This document shows positions 42,288 through 52,627 of a stretch of 64,000 nucleotides of DNA, one piece after another; the stretch's first letter is position 1, and each line of letters begins with the position of its first letter. The stretch spans positions 62,001 to 126,000 of the forward strand of contig JAMXDE010000055.1 of NCBI GenBank assembly GCA_026770025.1. The letters run 5' to 3'. The DNA comes from Craspedostauros australis (taxonomy: Eukaryota; Bacillariophyta; Bacillariophyceae; Mastogloiales; Achnanthaceae). A program made the translations under genes and the position numbers. The notes beneath the pieces were generated by a model, which was not told the DNA's origin, did not search any database, and saw only the letters and a program-made list of their open reading frames with translations.

Positions 42288-45163
42288 GGTGCTGTGTTCG
42301 TTCTCGCTATCGTGGTTGTCCTCAGTCTCCTCTCCTCTTGTATGGTGTAGTTGGTGATTGTGAGTGCGTGTGCGTGTGTGTGCGTGCGTGTGTTGGTATC
42401 ATACCCGTACCTATACTAATATAATATTGTGGACGAACTGTTCACATCATCTCGATACGAGGATGAATGGTGCTGTCGTCGTTCCTGTTGATCGCGATGT
42501 CATCGTGTGTGCTGGTTGGATCCAACTCTCCTTGATGTGATGCGAAGGGGTTCTTTTGTGTGTTGTGCACTTTTTCACGCAGCCTCCATCTCTTGTTGGG
42601 CGTTTCGCCTCTCAGTCGTGAAGGGAGACTCCGTCTGTCCGCGTCACCTACGGAGTGGCCAACAGAGTCGATTTTCGATGTGCACAATCAGCAACACAGA
42701 TTTCGCGACCATCAGTTTCCGTCCAACCAACAAGAACACAAACAGACACAAATGGAGATAGGAACGCCAAGTACGTGCAAGAGAGGACGGACAGGAACAC
42801 ACCCATTGACCATCGACCATCGACCGTCGGTCATCAACCACCATCTGAATGATGGGGCATTCCCGACAACACCCACGATGGCATTGATCAACAAACCATG
42901 CCTGATTGGTAGCGAGATCTCGGAAGGCACTTTCGTACTCGTTCATAGTGGATGGATAGATGACGAAGAGGAAGCAGTCACAACCGGCACTTCTTGTTCA
43001 CAAGAACAGAGACTTGGGAATGGAGAATGGACAATAGAGGATACCTGCAGCAAGGTTGAACGCATCACGGAACAACATGTGGAACGACAGTGCGAAACGA
43101 ATGGAGCATGCCGCAGCTGATCCACGCGATCATCAGGAAGTTCTGCGCCATTGATGGATGGCCACCAGTGGATGTGGTTGATGTAGGCATTATGTGTGAC
43201 TTGATGTTCTCATCATTCGCCGTTGTCTCAACAACCCAATCAGCAGCATCAACATCAACAGCAGCAGGAGCAACGTCGGCAGCGATGTCAAGGGCATGTG
43301 GATGAATTCCATAAAGGCATTCCATGAAGGCATTCCATGGCTGCCCTGATTGTCGCCACCACCTCCACAATCAACGGAGCAACATCAGTGATATCGTGAA
43401 GAGTACAAGAAGTCACTCGTCGCCGGCACGGCTACCTCATCCATCTACTCTCCTCCACTCCACGATGAGCAGGTCACCTTCCCTCCAAGGACGGATCTGA
43501 TCTTCACAGTGAGTACCGCCGCGATCAATTCGCCCGTGGTCGTTGCATGCTCTTCGATGCGGAGTGCCCAACTGCATGTCGTGACCAAAGTAGCAGTTGA
43601 AGAAGCTCTCTCGACGAAGCACACAATGGCTATCTATTCATGGAAGACGCGACGTTCCACGGCTCATTCTCATCAACGCGCTGACGGGTGTGAATGAGAC
43701 ATGATGGGAATCCACTGATCCGAGTGCCTCCTTCCGTCCCTCCATTCCGTTGTTGCTGCTGCAAATAGTGTTGCGGTTTTGGTTGTTGGACATCGCTATC
43801 AAGGAGAACTGCACCCGTTGTATCGTCTATCGTCGATCATCTATTGCTCATCATCGATCATGATCAATCTCGCTGCGCAGTCTACTGGAGATTCTGCAGT
43901 CACTGTTCATCCCTGTGAGTGAGCATGTGGTCGTGCTCATACTCATGCTCGTCCTCGTTGGCACGATGACTATCCATTCCAAGGACTTCCCGTTGCATCA
44001 TGGTGAAGATCCGTTGGGTGTTCGAGTGTCTGTTTTGGCCTTTCCCAGATTAGTCAGGCGGTCGATGATCGCAGCTCGCTTGGCGTAACGTCCCATGCGA
44101 GTATTTGTTGACCGATAGTAATCGAGAGTGACAGCTCGAAGGACGGGCATCACCTCGGGCCGTGCTTGTGCTTGCGGGGGTAGGCTGCGAAGGGCAACCG
44201 TGAAGAATAGTGGTATGTTCGCCGCGTGTTTGCCTAGCATGTTTACTCTGTACATACGAGCGTGGACGTTGGTATTGGTCTTTGCGTTGGTCTTTACTCT
44301 GTTGCAAATTGCGACAGAGTCCATGATGCGGTCTTGTGTGCAGTCTGCAGCGTTGTCAACATTACCAAAGCTCAGCGCTCGTCAGATGGTGCGGTGGACT
44401 GGTGGGCAGTGTCTTGGAGATGATTGATTGCTGGTGACAGCAGCACTCTGCCCGTGACGTCGCCTCTCCAACAACTCTCGCAATTGCGTGTACGGACACG
44501 GAGCTCCAACCAGGGTACGCAACAACGGGCCAACACGCCTACCAGAGTTACCTGTGCACTTTGCCGATGGCTACACGTACCATGATGACTACCATGATGA
44601 CGATGATGCTATCGATATCTATTCCATCTGTTCGTACGAGTACGACTGGAGTGCCTCGCTTCCACAATTTCAGAATGCTCGTGCTTATCAGAGCAGCGAC
44701 GTGGAGAACTAATGCACAACATGTCGATCGGAGCATCGGGAGAGCAGCATCCACTCTCACAACCAGAATCATCAGGTGTCAAGACGGTCGTAGCATTCGC
44801 GACCGCACTTGTACTCGTCGTGACGCATGTATTCGTGTATTTGGTACTAGTGATTTTCTTTACGTGTACTATTGGTAAGACTGCGACGCAGACTTTCTTT
44901 CCGAAGGGCCATGCATTGGTACCGACATGAGTGTCGTTGCGGAATTCGTCAGAACCACCAGATGTTCTGAAGGATGCGTGCATGGATGCATGGACGGATG
45001 TGTGCATAGATTGGAAACACCGAACCCCTTTTCGGTGTGCTCCTTTGGTTGGCGTCGGCAATGGGCGACGCCTTCATGAGACATGCAGAGTTTGGCATCT
45101 TGGTCAGGCTGCCTGGTTGTTGCTTCACGGCACAATGCCCGCAGTTCCCTCATCACTGCAACG
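42288..45163. other. gene-poor stretch with LTR remnant
   Basis: 2.9 kb without a gene I can support. Open frames up to about 190 codons (for example 42560-43120 +) lack domains. A copia LTR remnant lies at 44501-44566. The AT-rich word ACTAATATAATATTG (42413-42428) lies about 130 bp upstream of the APP1-like gene. A small frame 44712-44930 (+) has one hydrophobic helix but no other support. Confidence 0.5.
44501..44566 (+). repeat. solo LTR remnant related to the copia element
   Basis: 66 bp aligns without gaps to the last 66 bases of the 3' LTR at 13831-13896 (about 53 matches by hand), including CGCAACAACGGGCCAA. The upstream LTR half is not recognisable, so it is a truncated or decayed LTR. 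Confidence 0.65.
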
Positions 45164-48100
45164 TCACATGGCGTTTTCGTCTGGCAAATACACTGATGCA
45201 TGTTGGGCATGCTTTGCGGTTTGACTGCGACGAAGATCCATTGCTTCCATCCGATTCTTCAGTATGACGGACTTGGTCACTGCGAAAGGAATATATTGAT
45301 ACTCCCCATCGTAGCCCCAAGCAACTTTTCTGTGTGCACCTGCAATGCAGTATACACGCTTTTTGCTGAAGAGCTTGTCGAGCATGTTGTTCCGCACTGC
45401 CTTGGCGTTTTTCATGTATGTTGCCATGTTTGGACTTGTATCCTTGGCATAATCTTTGGCTTGGATGCAGATCGATCGCAAGCCGCATGTCTTCTTACTT
45501 GGTTCGCCGACCTGCCACTCTGCAAGGAAGGTGACGTAAGCATCTGCGAGCTCGCTGCTTCCGTCTCCAACACCGATGAGCGGCATGTTGAAGATCTTTT
45601 TGGCGCGGTCATCGGTGTGCGTGTCGGTAGATGTTTTGGCTCTGCGCTTTTTCTGCGTTGGTGCATGGGAGTGGTCGATCGCTCTGCGCTTTTTCCGCGT
45701 TGGTTCACGGGAGCGGCCGGTCGCTTTGCGCTTTTTCTGCGTTGGTTCATGGGAGTGGTTGATGGTTTGGTTCGTCACGATATTGCGGAGCTTTGCGAGG
45801 CTGAGGAGAAGATCTGTATCGATCAGCATTGCACGTTTGGCCTTCAGGTGGCGACTGAGCTTGTTTAGGTTTTTGGTGATTGGAACGTATTGCAGATGTC
45901 CCTTGTCATCGATATAAGCTACTTCTACTTTGTGGAATGCAGCTCCGGAAGTTCCCTTAGCAGCATCCCTGATGCGCTTTCTGTCAATTTTCGTCATCGC
46001 GCAAGTCATCATGGACTTGTGGAAGTACACCCCAGAAGTCCCCAGATGTTCTTCAAGATTCGCCAGGTGCGCATCCTTGAGAGCCCAAAATGTCTTGCCC
46101 ACGTGTTTGTTCACCTTCCCACGACCTATTTCCACCTCACCTGTGGCTGTTGTACCTATAATCGTTTCGCATTTGTAGGAAGCTTCTGCACCAGCCGTAG
46201 TCTTGGCGACGGTCATTCCAACCTTGCCCAGAGCAGCAAAGATGTCTGCTTCCTGCTGCCCAACCGTGTTTGGATTGGGACCATTGGCGGGAGCAGCAAC
46301 GACGCGCCCGTGCTTATCCTTCTTCACGACGGAGGACGCAGCGATGGCGGCCCCGGCCAGCAACGCAGTGAGAGTCTCAAAGCTGGCTGAGGTTGTTCCG
46401 AGAAACGATTTCTCAGCCGCAATTGCTTCACCACCTTGGATGAGCCAAAGGCAAAGGAGCTGCATGGCGTCGCTGAGCGCGAACGGCCTTGCCTGCGGAG
46501 TGCTGTTCTCTTCACCTCTGAGTGGCCTTGCGGTGACTAAGCCATACTTGACGACCAACCGACGCATGATGGAACCGCCCAGGTCGCCCTTGAAGCGTTG
46601 GAAGGTGAGCCCGTAGTCCATGTTGTTCAGTTGATCATTGGTGAGCGATTTGCTGAAATCTTCATTCTGTTGGAAGAGAAGAACTGCCAAAGCCTGGGAT
46701 GCTGTGAGCCGCGCAAGGTACGGATTGCCCAATAGAGGCTTCATGCCATTGCTGTTCATGAAGACGGTGAAGGTCCGGGAAAGGATGAAATTCTGCTCGT
46801 ATGCATCCTCATTTGATTTCTTTCGCTTGTCTTGGTTGTAGGTTTGCAGAGTTTTTGACACTGCCATGTAGATTGAGATCATCCGCGCGTTGGAATCCAC
46901 GATGGCCTTGAGAAGAGGGAACTGCTCAAGCTCTGTGTACTCTGGTATGATGCTACCCTTGCTGTCTTTCGCGTATTCGCGGCGAAGAATGTCGTAGACG
47001 TCTGCGGGGTTGGATCTTGCAGAAATTTCGAAGTGCTCGAAGTTGTTGGAGTCTGATCCGGCCGGTCCTTGGGAGGCACCGGTGCCTGCTACAGAGAATA
47101 GGACTTTGATGCCAATGTGCTTGAGAAAACCGGGGCGTCGGAGTTGTCGCAGGTTTTCCAGCTTCCTGTTGGACTGCCGAAACGACAGGTACCCAATACC
47201 CGTATCCCGAGAGCCTTGTGATGCTCCTGGTGAAGGGCCCTGGGCTTGCTTTGTGACCTCCTCAGTGCATTTATACTGGATGAACTGCCCCAGCACCCAT
47301 CCGAAGCTATTGTGGTTCTCGATGATGGCCCGGACGAAGTTGGTGGACTTGCTTGCTTCGTCAATCCCAACGACGATGAACAGTGTGGTCTTCTCTTGCA
47401 TCTTACCATCCAACACTTTCAGGAAGTTGACAAGCCTGTCGAGACTTGTTTCGTCTTGCGTGAGGACCGAGTTTACTTCATATGCCAGTTTCGCCCAAGA
47501 TTTGTTCTTTCGCTCTGCCTTGAAGTCGGGACTACTCGATGGAGCCAAAAGTTCCACATCGTCAGTGTTGAGCATGATAGTGAACAGAGCTTTTCTGGTG
47601 TATGCGCTCGCCGCGAGCTCCACGGTCTTGCCGCTACCACTCTCCTGGTAGTACACATGAACGTTATTGTCCTTGTGGGTGCCTGTTGGTGTGGTTGGCG
47701 CCCTGATGAAGACTCGTTCCGGGAGCATGTCGCGATCTCCTCCATGTCGAAAGTTGGGGCTGCCGATGTAGTGTGCGTGGCCAGTAGCTTCTTCGTTGTC
47801 GCTTTTCGAGGTGTAGTTCAGGCCACGAAAGCCCTTGGGGTCTTCACCCCGGATCTTCGCCAACAGGTTGAGAACTGATTGGCGTGCGTTATCGGGAACG
47901 ATATGTTTGCTATCGTCGTTGGGTTCCTGGATAGCGTCGAGGATGCGCTGGGGGATTTTTCGATAGAAACGAAGGAAGGCCACGAGCCAGGTCGCCAACG
48001 TCATGTCCTCTAAGGCCTCATGCTTGAGCCCGCGAAGAAAGTTGAACAGTTGCAGAGGGTCGCGGCTATTGCGTACTTGCGCCAAAATGGATTGGCGAAA

Positions 48101-48265
48101 GGCGGTTCCTGGTATTTGTCGCGCATCTTTCCAGAACCCATCCCCCTGATCGACCCACTTTCCATAGAAAGTCACTGCTTCTTCATCGCCAGGTTCCGGA
48201 GTCGGAATTTCATCCAAAGCCACTGTCTCTTCATCGCCAAGTTCTGAAGGTGGAGTGCCGCTCAT
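45164..48265 (-). CDS. Crinkler/RHS-like P-loop NTPase with restriction-enzyme-like C-terminus
   Basis: A 1033-aa intronless protein. The N-terminus is acidic with an internal duplication (ELGDEETV and EPGDEEAV); no LFLAK-type Crinkler leader and no signal peptide. A P-loop NTPase follows: Walker A YYQESGSGKT (K213), Walker B TTLFIVVGIDEA (D301, E302) and a later VAGTGASQGP strand resembling the conserved GTG sensor of Crinkler-RHS NTPases. A long helical region comes next. Residues about 841-877 hold three tandem copies of an NLS-like unit (PTQKKRKA, PTRKKRRA, PTQKKRRA). The C-terminal 150 residues include DAYVTFLAEWQVG and ICIQAKDYAK (Q935-x-K937), which fits the Q/E-x-K core of the restriction-endonuclease fold. 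The Crinkler-RHS family pairs just such NTPases and nucleases, often in nuclei and often mobile. Assignment is by motif only. Confidence 0.65.
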   Translation of the reverse strand: MSGTPPSELGDEETVALDEIPTPEPGDEEAVTFYGKWVDQGDGFWKDARQIPGTAFRQSILAQVRNSRDPLQLFNFLRGLKHEALEDMTLATWLVAFLRFYRKIPQRILDAIQEPNDDSKHIVPDNARQSVLNLLAKIRGEDPKGFRGLNYTSKSDNEEATGHAHYIGSPNFRHGGDRDMLPERVFIRAPTTPTGTHKDNNVHVYYQESGSGKTVELAASAYTRKALFTIMLNTDDVELLAPSSSPDFKAERKNKSWAKLAYEVNSVLTQDETSLDRLVNFLKVLDGKMQEKTTLFIVVGIDEASKSTNFVRAIIENHNSFGWVLGQFIQYKCTEEVTKQAQGPSPGASQGSRDTGIGYLSFRQSNRKLENLRQLRRPGFLKHIGIKVLFSVAGTGASQGPAGSDSNNFEHFEISARSNPADVYDILRREYAKDSKGSIIPEYTELEQFPLLKAIVDSNARMISIYMAVSKTLQTYNQDKRKKSNEDAYEQNFILSRTFTVFMNSNGMKPLLGNPYLARLTASQALAVLLFQQNEDFSKSLTNDQLNNMDYGLTFQRFKGDLGGSIMRRLVVKYGLVTARPLRGEENSTPQARPFALSDAMQLLCLWLIQGGEAIAAEKSFLGTTSASFETLTALLAGAAIAASSVVKKDKHGRVVAAPANGPNPNTVGQQEADIFAALGKVGMTVAKTTAGAEASYKCETIIGTTATGEVEIGRGKVNKHVGKTFWALKDAHLANLEEHLGTSGVYFHKSMMTCAMTKIDRKRIRDAAKGTSGAAFHKVEVAYIDDKGHLQYVPITKNLNKLSRHLKAKRAMLIDTDLLLSLAKLRNIVTNQTINHSHEPTQKKRKATGRSREPTRKKRRAIDHSHAPTQKKRRAKTSTDTHTDDRAKKIFNMPLIGVGDGSSELADAYVTFLAEWQVGEPSKKTCGLRSICIQAKDYAKDTSPNMATYMKNAKAVRNNMLDKLFSKKRVYCIAGAHRKVAWGYDGEYQYIPFAVTKSVILKNRMEAMDLRRSQTAKHAQHASVYLPDENAM

Positions 48266-49450
48266 CTTGCTGTTGACAGCCGTTCGGCAGAAGTGATTGG
48301 GGGCGAAAGTGCGACAGCAACAAGAACCCGTGGAGTCCTGGTGTTGGTGAGAGTGTTGTTGTGAGTGTTGTTATGAGTGTTGATGCTATCAACAGCGACG
48401 ACAATGTTTGATTCTGCTCACCTTGTCTTGTGTTGTCTTGTTCTGCCTTCGCGAGGACCCCAGTCAGGCTCCGTTCAGCGTTGATTCCTTCGGTTGCCTT
48501 CGGATCGTGTGCTGTCGAGTCGTGCAGTGGCAGCGGCAGCGGTGCTTTTCGTTACCTGCGATGAATCCGTCTCTGTATGAGTCTGTGTATGTGTTGTCTC
48601 CACTGCTCCGGTAGTACTCCTCGACCAACCAACACCACGACGAGGACTGTGTGGTCTGGAGAAGGCGTGGGTGGTTCTGGAGGTTGAGTGCTGTGGGTAC
48701 GTCGATGACGATGACGATGACGATGTCGGTGTGGATGATAGTGATGATGATGATGACGATGGTTGTGCTCTCTTGGATGAGTCTGCAAGTGCGGAGCGAG
48801 GAAAGTCTCGAGAGAATGATCGGCAGGCACGTTCACAACAGCGGCTTGTTGTTCTTGGTCTCCTCGACTTCGTGTCTGTTTGAATCCGTTTGTGCGTCTT
48901 TGTGCTGTGCCAACCACACGGATCAGATTCGCGGAAAACTCGGGTTTTGCTGTGCTATCTTTTTTCAGTGGTGTCTTCCCCCTTGTTGTTGTGGTGGTGG
49001 CAAGTCTTGCCCATTTTCGACAGCGCGAGTTTCGGGCATCAATCGTTTATGACTCGAAGTAGTCAATCATCGGAGATTGCGGTCGCAGTACAGACACCTC
49101 TCCCAAGAAACAACAAACAAGATGGTCGCCAAAACGCGGCAACAACAACCAACACATCAACTCCTCTCTGTCATCACGGCATCAGCGCTGCGGATGTCGA
49201 TGCGTGTGCGTGCCGACGATGGTATCTGCATTGCAGGTCGCAACCAACTTTTGTAACGGTGGTTGATTGATCACATCGTCGCAAGGAGAGATCATTTCAA
49301 GACATAGCCGCGAATTGATTGTTGGAGCTATCCATTCCAACGCGAAGAAGGAACTTACGACCTCCGCAAAGCGTCGCGAACTCACGCTGAGCCAACGCAC
49401 CTTCAAGCGCGCAACTGCAAGCCATCATCGATCGAGTGCCCCATCGCAGC
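48266..49450. other. intergenic, no supported gene
   Basis: 1.2 kb between divergent starts of the Crinkler-like gene and mL41. Contains GATGAC-rich simple sequence near 48700-48765. No gene supported. Confidence 0.5.
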
Positions 49451-50071
49451 ATGAACGCCACACGACAATTCTCGACACAACTGATGCGCTGGTGCAATGC
49501 CAGCAGCAGCATGCACGCATTAATGCAACCAGCGCATGTCAGCATGACGCAACAACGCTTCATGTCGAAGTACATGTCGAAGTCCGCCACCAAGCGCATG
49601 CCGCTCAACACGAAGCGCGCAGGCAAGGGCTACTACAAGGGCAAGGGCGGCACGAAGGAGGGAAGGATAACCTCCAAGGGCAAGTTCGTGGTGGATCCAT
49701 TGAAGCGATTGGAGCTGGTCGTTCCCGATTTGACCGGATTCAAGGTACGGGCGTGCGTTTGTGCGGAGATAGAAGGTTGATGATGGGATTCGGCCGAGGA
49801 TGCTTTGCTTTCGTATGGATCTCTGCGGGCTGCTATTTCATGCGACGCACCTTCTGACCTGCTTTCGATTCTCGCAACATCATTGCTCTATTTCATTTGC
49901 AAATCGCATGAACATCAAACCAATATCAAATCAATTCGCCCGACCGCAATTATCATCGCAAATTTGCGGTGTCCATCATATCCCTCCACAAACTCGCAGC
50001 TCAAACCGTACATCGCATCTACGGTCTCCAAATTCCCTCCAGAATCCAGACGAACTCCAGGTCAGGCGTAG
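49451..50071 (+). CDS. MRPL41: mitochondrial ribosomal protein mL41
   Basis: Two exons, 49451-49744 and 50000-50071, phase 0, over a 255-bp intron (donor GTACGG, acceptor GCAG); 121 aa. Start is ATG 49451; the longer frame begins with GTG. Residues 1-40 are a basic, Ser/Met/Gln-rich mitochondrial presequence (MNATRQFSTQLMRWCNASSS). The mature part has the family core PLNTKRAGKGYYKGKGGTKE, GRITSKGKFVVD, LVVPDLTGFK and, across the intron, LKPYIASTVSKFPPESRRTP. It is a component of the large mitoribosomal subunit. Length agrees with animal MRPL41 and yeast MRPL27. The conserved DLTGFK|LKPY continuity across the splice confirms the intron. Confidence 0.9.
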
Positions 50072-50568
50072 GACGTACACCATGTGATGCGATGCAAGAC
50101 AATAGAAACACAATAATCAGTGTAGTGCGTGCACATTTCAGACTGTTGCAACCAAATCATCCACATCCCCAAAGTGATGTTGTTCGAGGTCAAGTCGCAA
50201 TCGCAGCTGCCGTTGTTGTTGGAGCTGTATAGTATGGTGGCATGCCATCTTGCAACTGTTGCTCCTCGCTACACTCAGCTGGGAAGAGTCTACAGTGATG
50301 AATTAGCGCCAAATCCAAAAGATGAACAAACAGGAAGATACGAATGACCACAACCAAGACCAACCTCGTTTTCTCTTCTGTTGCTGGGCGACGCAACACA
50401 ACCCATCACAAACGCACTTGCATCACCCATCAAACAGATACGCACAACTCAACACACTCCCATCCATGCATCCACACATCCACACATCTACATCTCTCAT
50501 ATAATATTATAGAATATTATACATAGAATATCAACGAGAGTAATTGCAACAGGAGGAATACCAACACC
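50072..50568. other. spacer and DnaJ promoter
   Basis: About 500 bp; no gene. An AT-rich palindromic block lies at 50499-50529. Confidence 0.5.
50499..50529 (+). promoter_or_regulatory. AT-rich palindromic block upstream of DnaJ
   Basis: ATATAATATTAT followed by AGAATATTATAC, 40-70 bp before the ATG; a candidate core promoter of the kind also seen before HMGCS-KS, the cyclin and the membrane-protein gene. Confidence 0.4.
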
Positions 50569-51729
50569 ATGGACCAATCGGACGACCCGTACAAGATCCT
50601 TGGCGTCGCCACGGATGCCACAGCAACGGACATCAAGAAAGCCTTCCGCAAGCTGGCTTTGAAGCACCATCCCGACAAGCAGGGCCCCGATGCCGACAAG
50701 GAACAGGCCAACGCCATGTTCGCCAAGATCAGCAACGCCTACGAGATCCTCAGCGACGAAGACCAGCGCAAGCAGTACGATTGGCAGGCGGGGCGGTCGC
50801 CAAGTGGAAAGACGCCCAAGGGCAAGTCGAAGGGCACTGGCAATAGCAAATCAAAGCCCAGCACTGGGACGTCCAAGTACTACAGCAACGACGGCGACTT
50901 CACGCGCACCAGCTTCCGCGATCCGTTCTCCGTCTTTGCAGAAGTCTTTGACGAGGAATTTGGGGATGCGTCGCCAGCTGACAACAAAAAGAAGAAGAGC
51001 ACGACCAATGACGAGGCACCGCTGCCACCCGGCGCCGTCGAGATCTCCATGCAGATGGCGTCCAAGATGATCGGTGGCAAGAGCGTCACCGTCACAGAAC
51101 GCACGTACCAATTGCCCGACGGCACCACGACGACGCGCGTCGACAAGGAAGTGAAGGGCAAGACCAAAACGAAGTCGGCCGCACCCAAATCGCCGCGCAA
51201 GACGCAGACCTTCTCGCAGAATGTGGCGTCGCCGCAACGCAAGCCAAAGCCGCCCAAACCTGTGCGTTCGCCGACGCGCAAGAAGACGACGCCCGCATTC
51301 CAGCCAGGCGTCACGGTGGAGATTATTGACGGCATGAAGCACACGACGACGACCAATTCGGATGGCAGCAGTTCCACGACGATCGAGCCCGCGAAGAAGA
51401 AGAAGACGTCGTCATCTCCGATGCGACAGCAACCCACAACGCCGACGCGGATACGCAAGCCATCTGCCAATAACAGAAGCAACAACAGCAACAGCAATGA
51501 CGTTTCCTTCACGAGCCCTACAACGCGCAAGACGAAGAAGAAGGATCGGCCGCTGACGAACGGCATGTCAACGCCATTCTCGTCGCCCGTCGGCGGCGTC
51601 GGCAAACAGTCCATGTCCAGTTCCACCAAGATCGTCAACGGAAAGAAGCACACCACCATCACGACGACGACCCAGAAAGCGGATGGCAGTATGGAGACGC
51701 GGACGGAGACGAAGATCGAATCGATGTGA
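50569..51729 (+). CDS. DnaJ (Hsp40) protein, DNAJB6-like architecture
   Basis: 386 aa, intronless. Residues 6-66 are a complete J domain ([20 protein letters not shown], then [20 protein letters not shown]) with the HPD tripeptide needed to stimulate Hsp70 ATPase. There is no Gly/Phe region of type I, no zinc fingers and no type II C-terminal fold. The rest is Lys/Ser/Thr-rich and contains three related segments: [40 protein letters not shown] and [20 protein letters not shown]. These resemble the beta-strand segment of DNAJB2/B6 proteins (STSTKFVNGRKITTRR type). Cytosolic or nuclear, with many basic KKK patches. Its client role cannot be deduced. Confidence 0.88.
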   Translation: MDQSDDPYKILGVATDATATDIKKAFRKLALKHHPDKQGPDADKEQANAMFAKISNAYEILSDEDQRKQYDWQAGRSPSGKTPKGKSKGTGNSKSKPSTGTSKYYSNDGDFTRTSFRDPFSVFAEVFDEEFGDASPADNKKKKSTTNDEAPLPPGAVEISMQMASKMIGGKSVTVTERTYQLPDGTTTTRVDKEVKGKTKTKSAAPKSPRKTQTFSQNVASPQRKPKPPKPVRSPTRKKTTPAFQPGVTVEIIDGMKHTTTTNSDGSSSTTIEPAKKKKTSSSPMRQQPTTPTRIRKPSANNRSNNSNSNDVSFTSPTTRKTKKKDRPLTNGMSTPFSSPVGGVGKQSMSSSTKIVNGKKHTTITTTTQKADGSMETRTETKIESM

Positions 51730-51994
51730 GAGTTAGGAATTGTTGTGTGTGCAACGTTGTGGCAGACCATTTGTAGCCAATATCAGATGAACGTACATGT
51801 AGAGAGAAGAGTTATGGATGCTATTGGCATGTTGATCTACTCTATTCTGCTCTACCCTATTCCATGGTGGTACACGTGGTCTCAATACGAGGCCGCGATT
51901 CTATGAAGTGCGGACTGCCTCGTTATGCTACACTCTCTTCCAAAATTGATTGAGCAATGAGTGCGTTCACGCTTCCACATGCATGCGCCACAAA
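51730..51994. other. convergent intergenic spacer
   Basis: 265 bp between DnaJ (+) and the membrane-protein gene (-); no gene. Confidence 0.6.
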
Positions 51995-52627
51995 TCACAA
52001 AGACTTGTGATGATACTTGGCAGCATTCAGATCCTTCAGCGATCCGATGGTGGTCCTTGCATCCCACTGCAGCATGCGCCCGGCCAACACCGTGACGCCG
52101 TTCCCGATCGTCAGACCGATGTGGAAGTGATCCTTGTCCGAACCAAAGTACCCGGCGTACCAAACCAACAGCAGCAACGCTGTGGCAACGGTGGCTATCG
52201 TCGGCACATACAGCCACGATGTGCTGGTCTTGTTCATCTGCTGCGATGCGTCTGACACGCAGCACAGCATGATATCTTCGTGCTTCGTGATGCCCACCAT
52301 CGTCACGATGTGCAGCACGGCCGATACCGTCGCGTGCAGCCAGCAGCTGACCCATGCAGCGGAGCATTCGTCGGCGCACAGCAACGGATACGACAGCGAC
52401 ACCAGCACGGCGAACGCGCTGATGTACCGGTAGGCCGATTGAAACAGCTTCGTTTGCTGCAACGCTTCGGCTTCCAGCGATCGCACGAGCTCGTCTTGCT
52501 CGGTTTCGTCCAGGAAGTCCGCGTGCGCATCATCGTTGGTGCCGTTGTCAGTGCTGTTGTCAGGGTTATTCAACGTGACGTCCACTGGCTGCGGGTGCTT
52601 GGAACGTTGTCGCACGTTGGACATCAT
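51995..52627 (-). CDS. four-helix membrane protein of unknown function
   Basis: 210 aa from a double ATG at 52627. The first 65 residues are polar (Asn, Asp, Glu; TEQDELVRSLEAEALQQTKL), with no signal peptide. Four hydrophobic segments follow: around SAYRYISAFAVLVSLSYPLL, CWLHATVSAVLHIVTMVGIT, SWLYVPTIATVATALLLLVW and HIGLTIGNGVTVLAGRMLQW. The end reads SLKDLNAAKYHHKSL. It has codon use and composition like the real genes, and an AT-rich promoter-like block directly upstream. I do not recognise a family. The predicted topology puts both ends in the cytosol. Confidence 0.7.
   Translation of the reverse strand: MMSNVRQRSKHPQPVDVTLNNPDNSTDNGTNDDAHADFLDETEQDELVRSLEAEALQQTKLFQSAYRYISAFAVLVSLSYPLLCADECSAAWVSCWLHATVSAVLHIVTMVGITKHEDIMLCCVSDASQQMNKTSTSWLYVPTIATVATALLLLVWYAGYFGSDKDHFHIGLTIGNGVTVLAGRMLQWDARTTIGSLKDLNAAKYHHKSL

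Noticed and set aside
42560-43120. 186-codon plus-strand frame
   Set aside because: No domain, repeated simple sequence (CATCGACC), no splice partner; treated as non-coding.
43998-44324. 108-codon minus-strand frame
   Set aside because: Looked briefly like a basic ribosomal-type protein but matches no family and has no conserved core.
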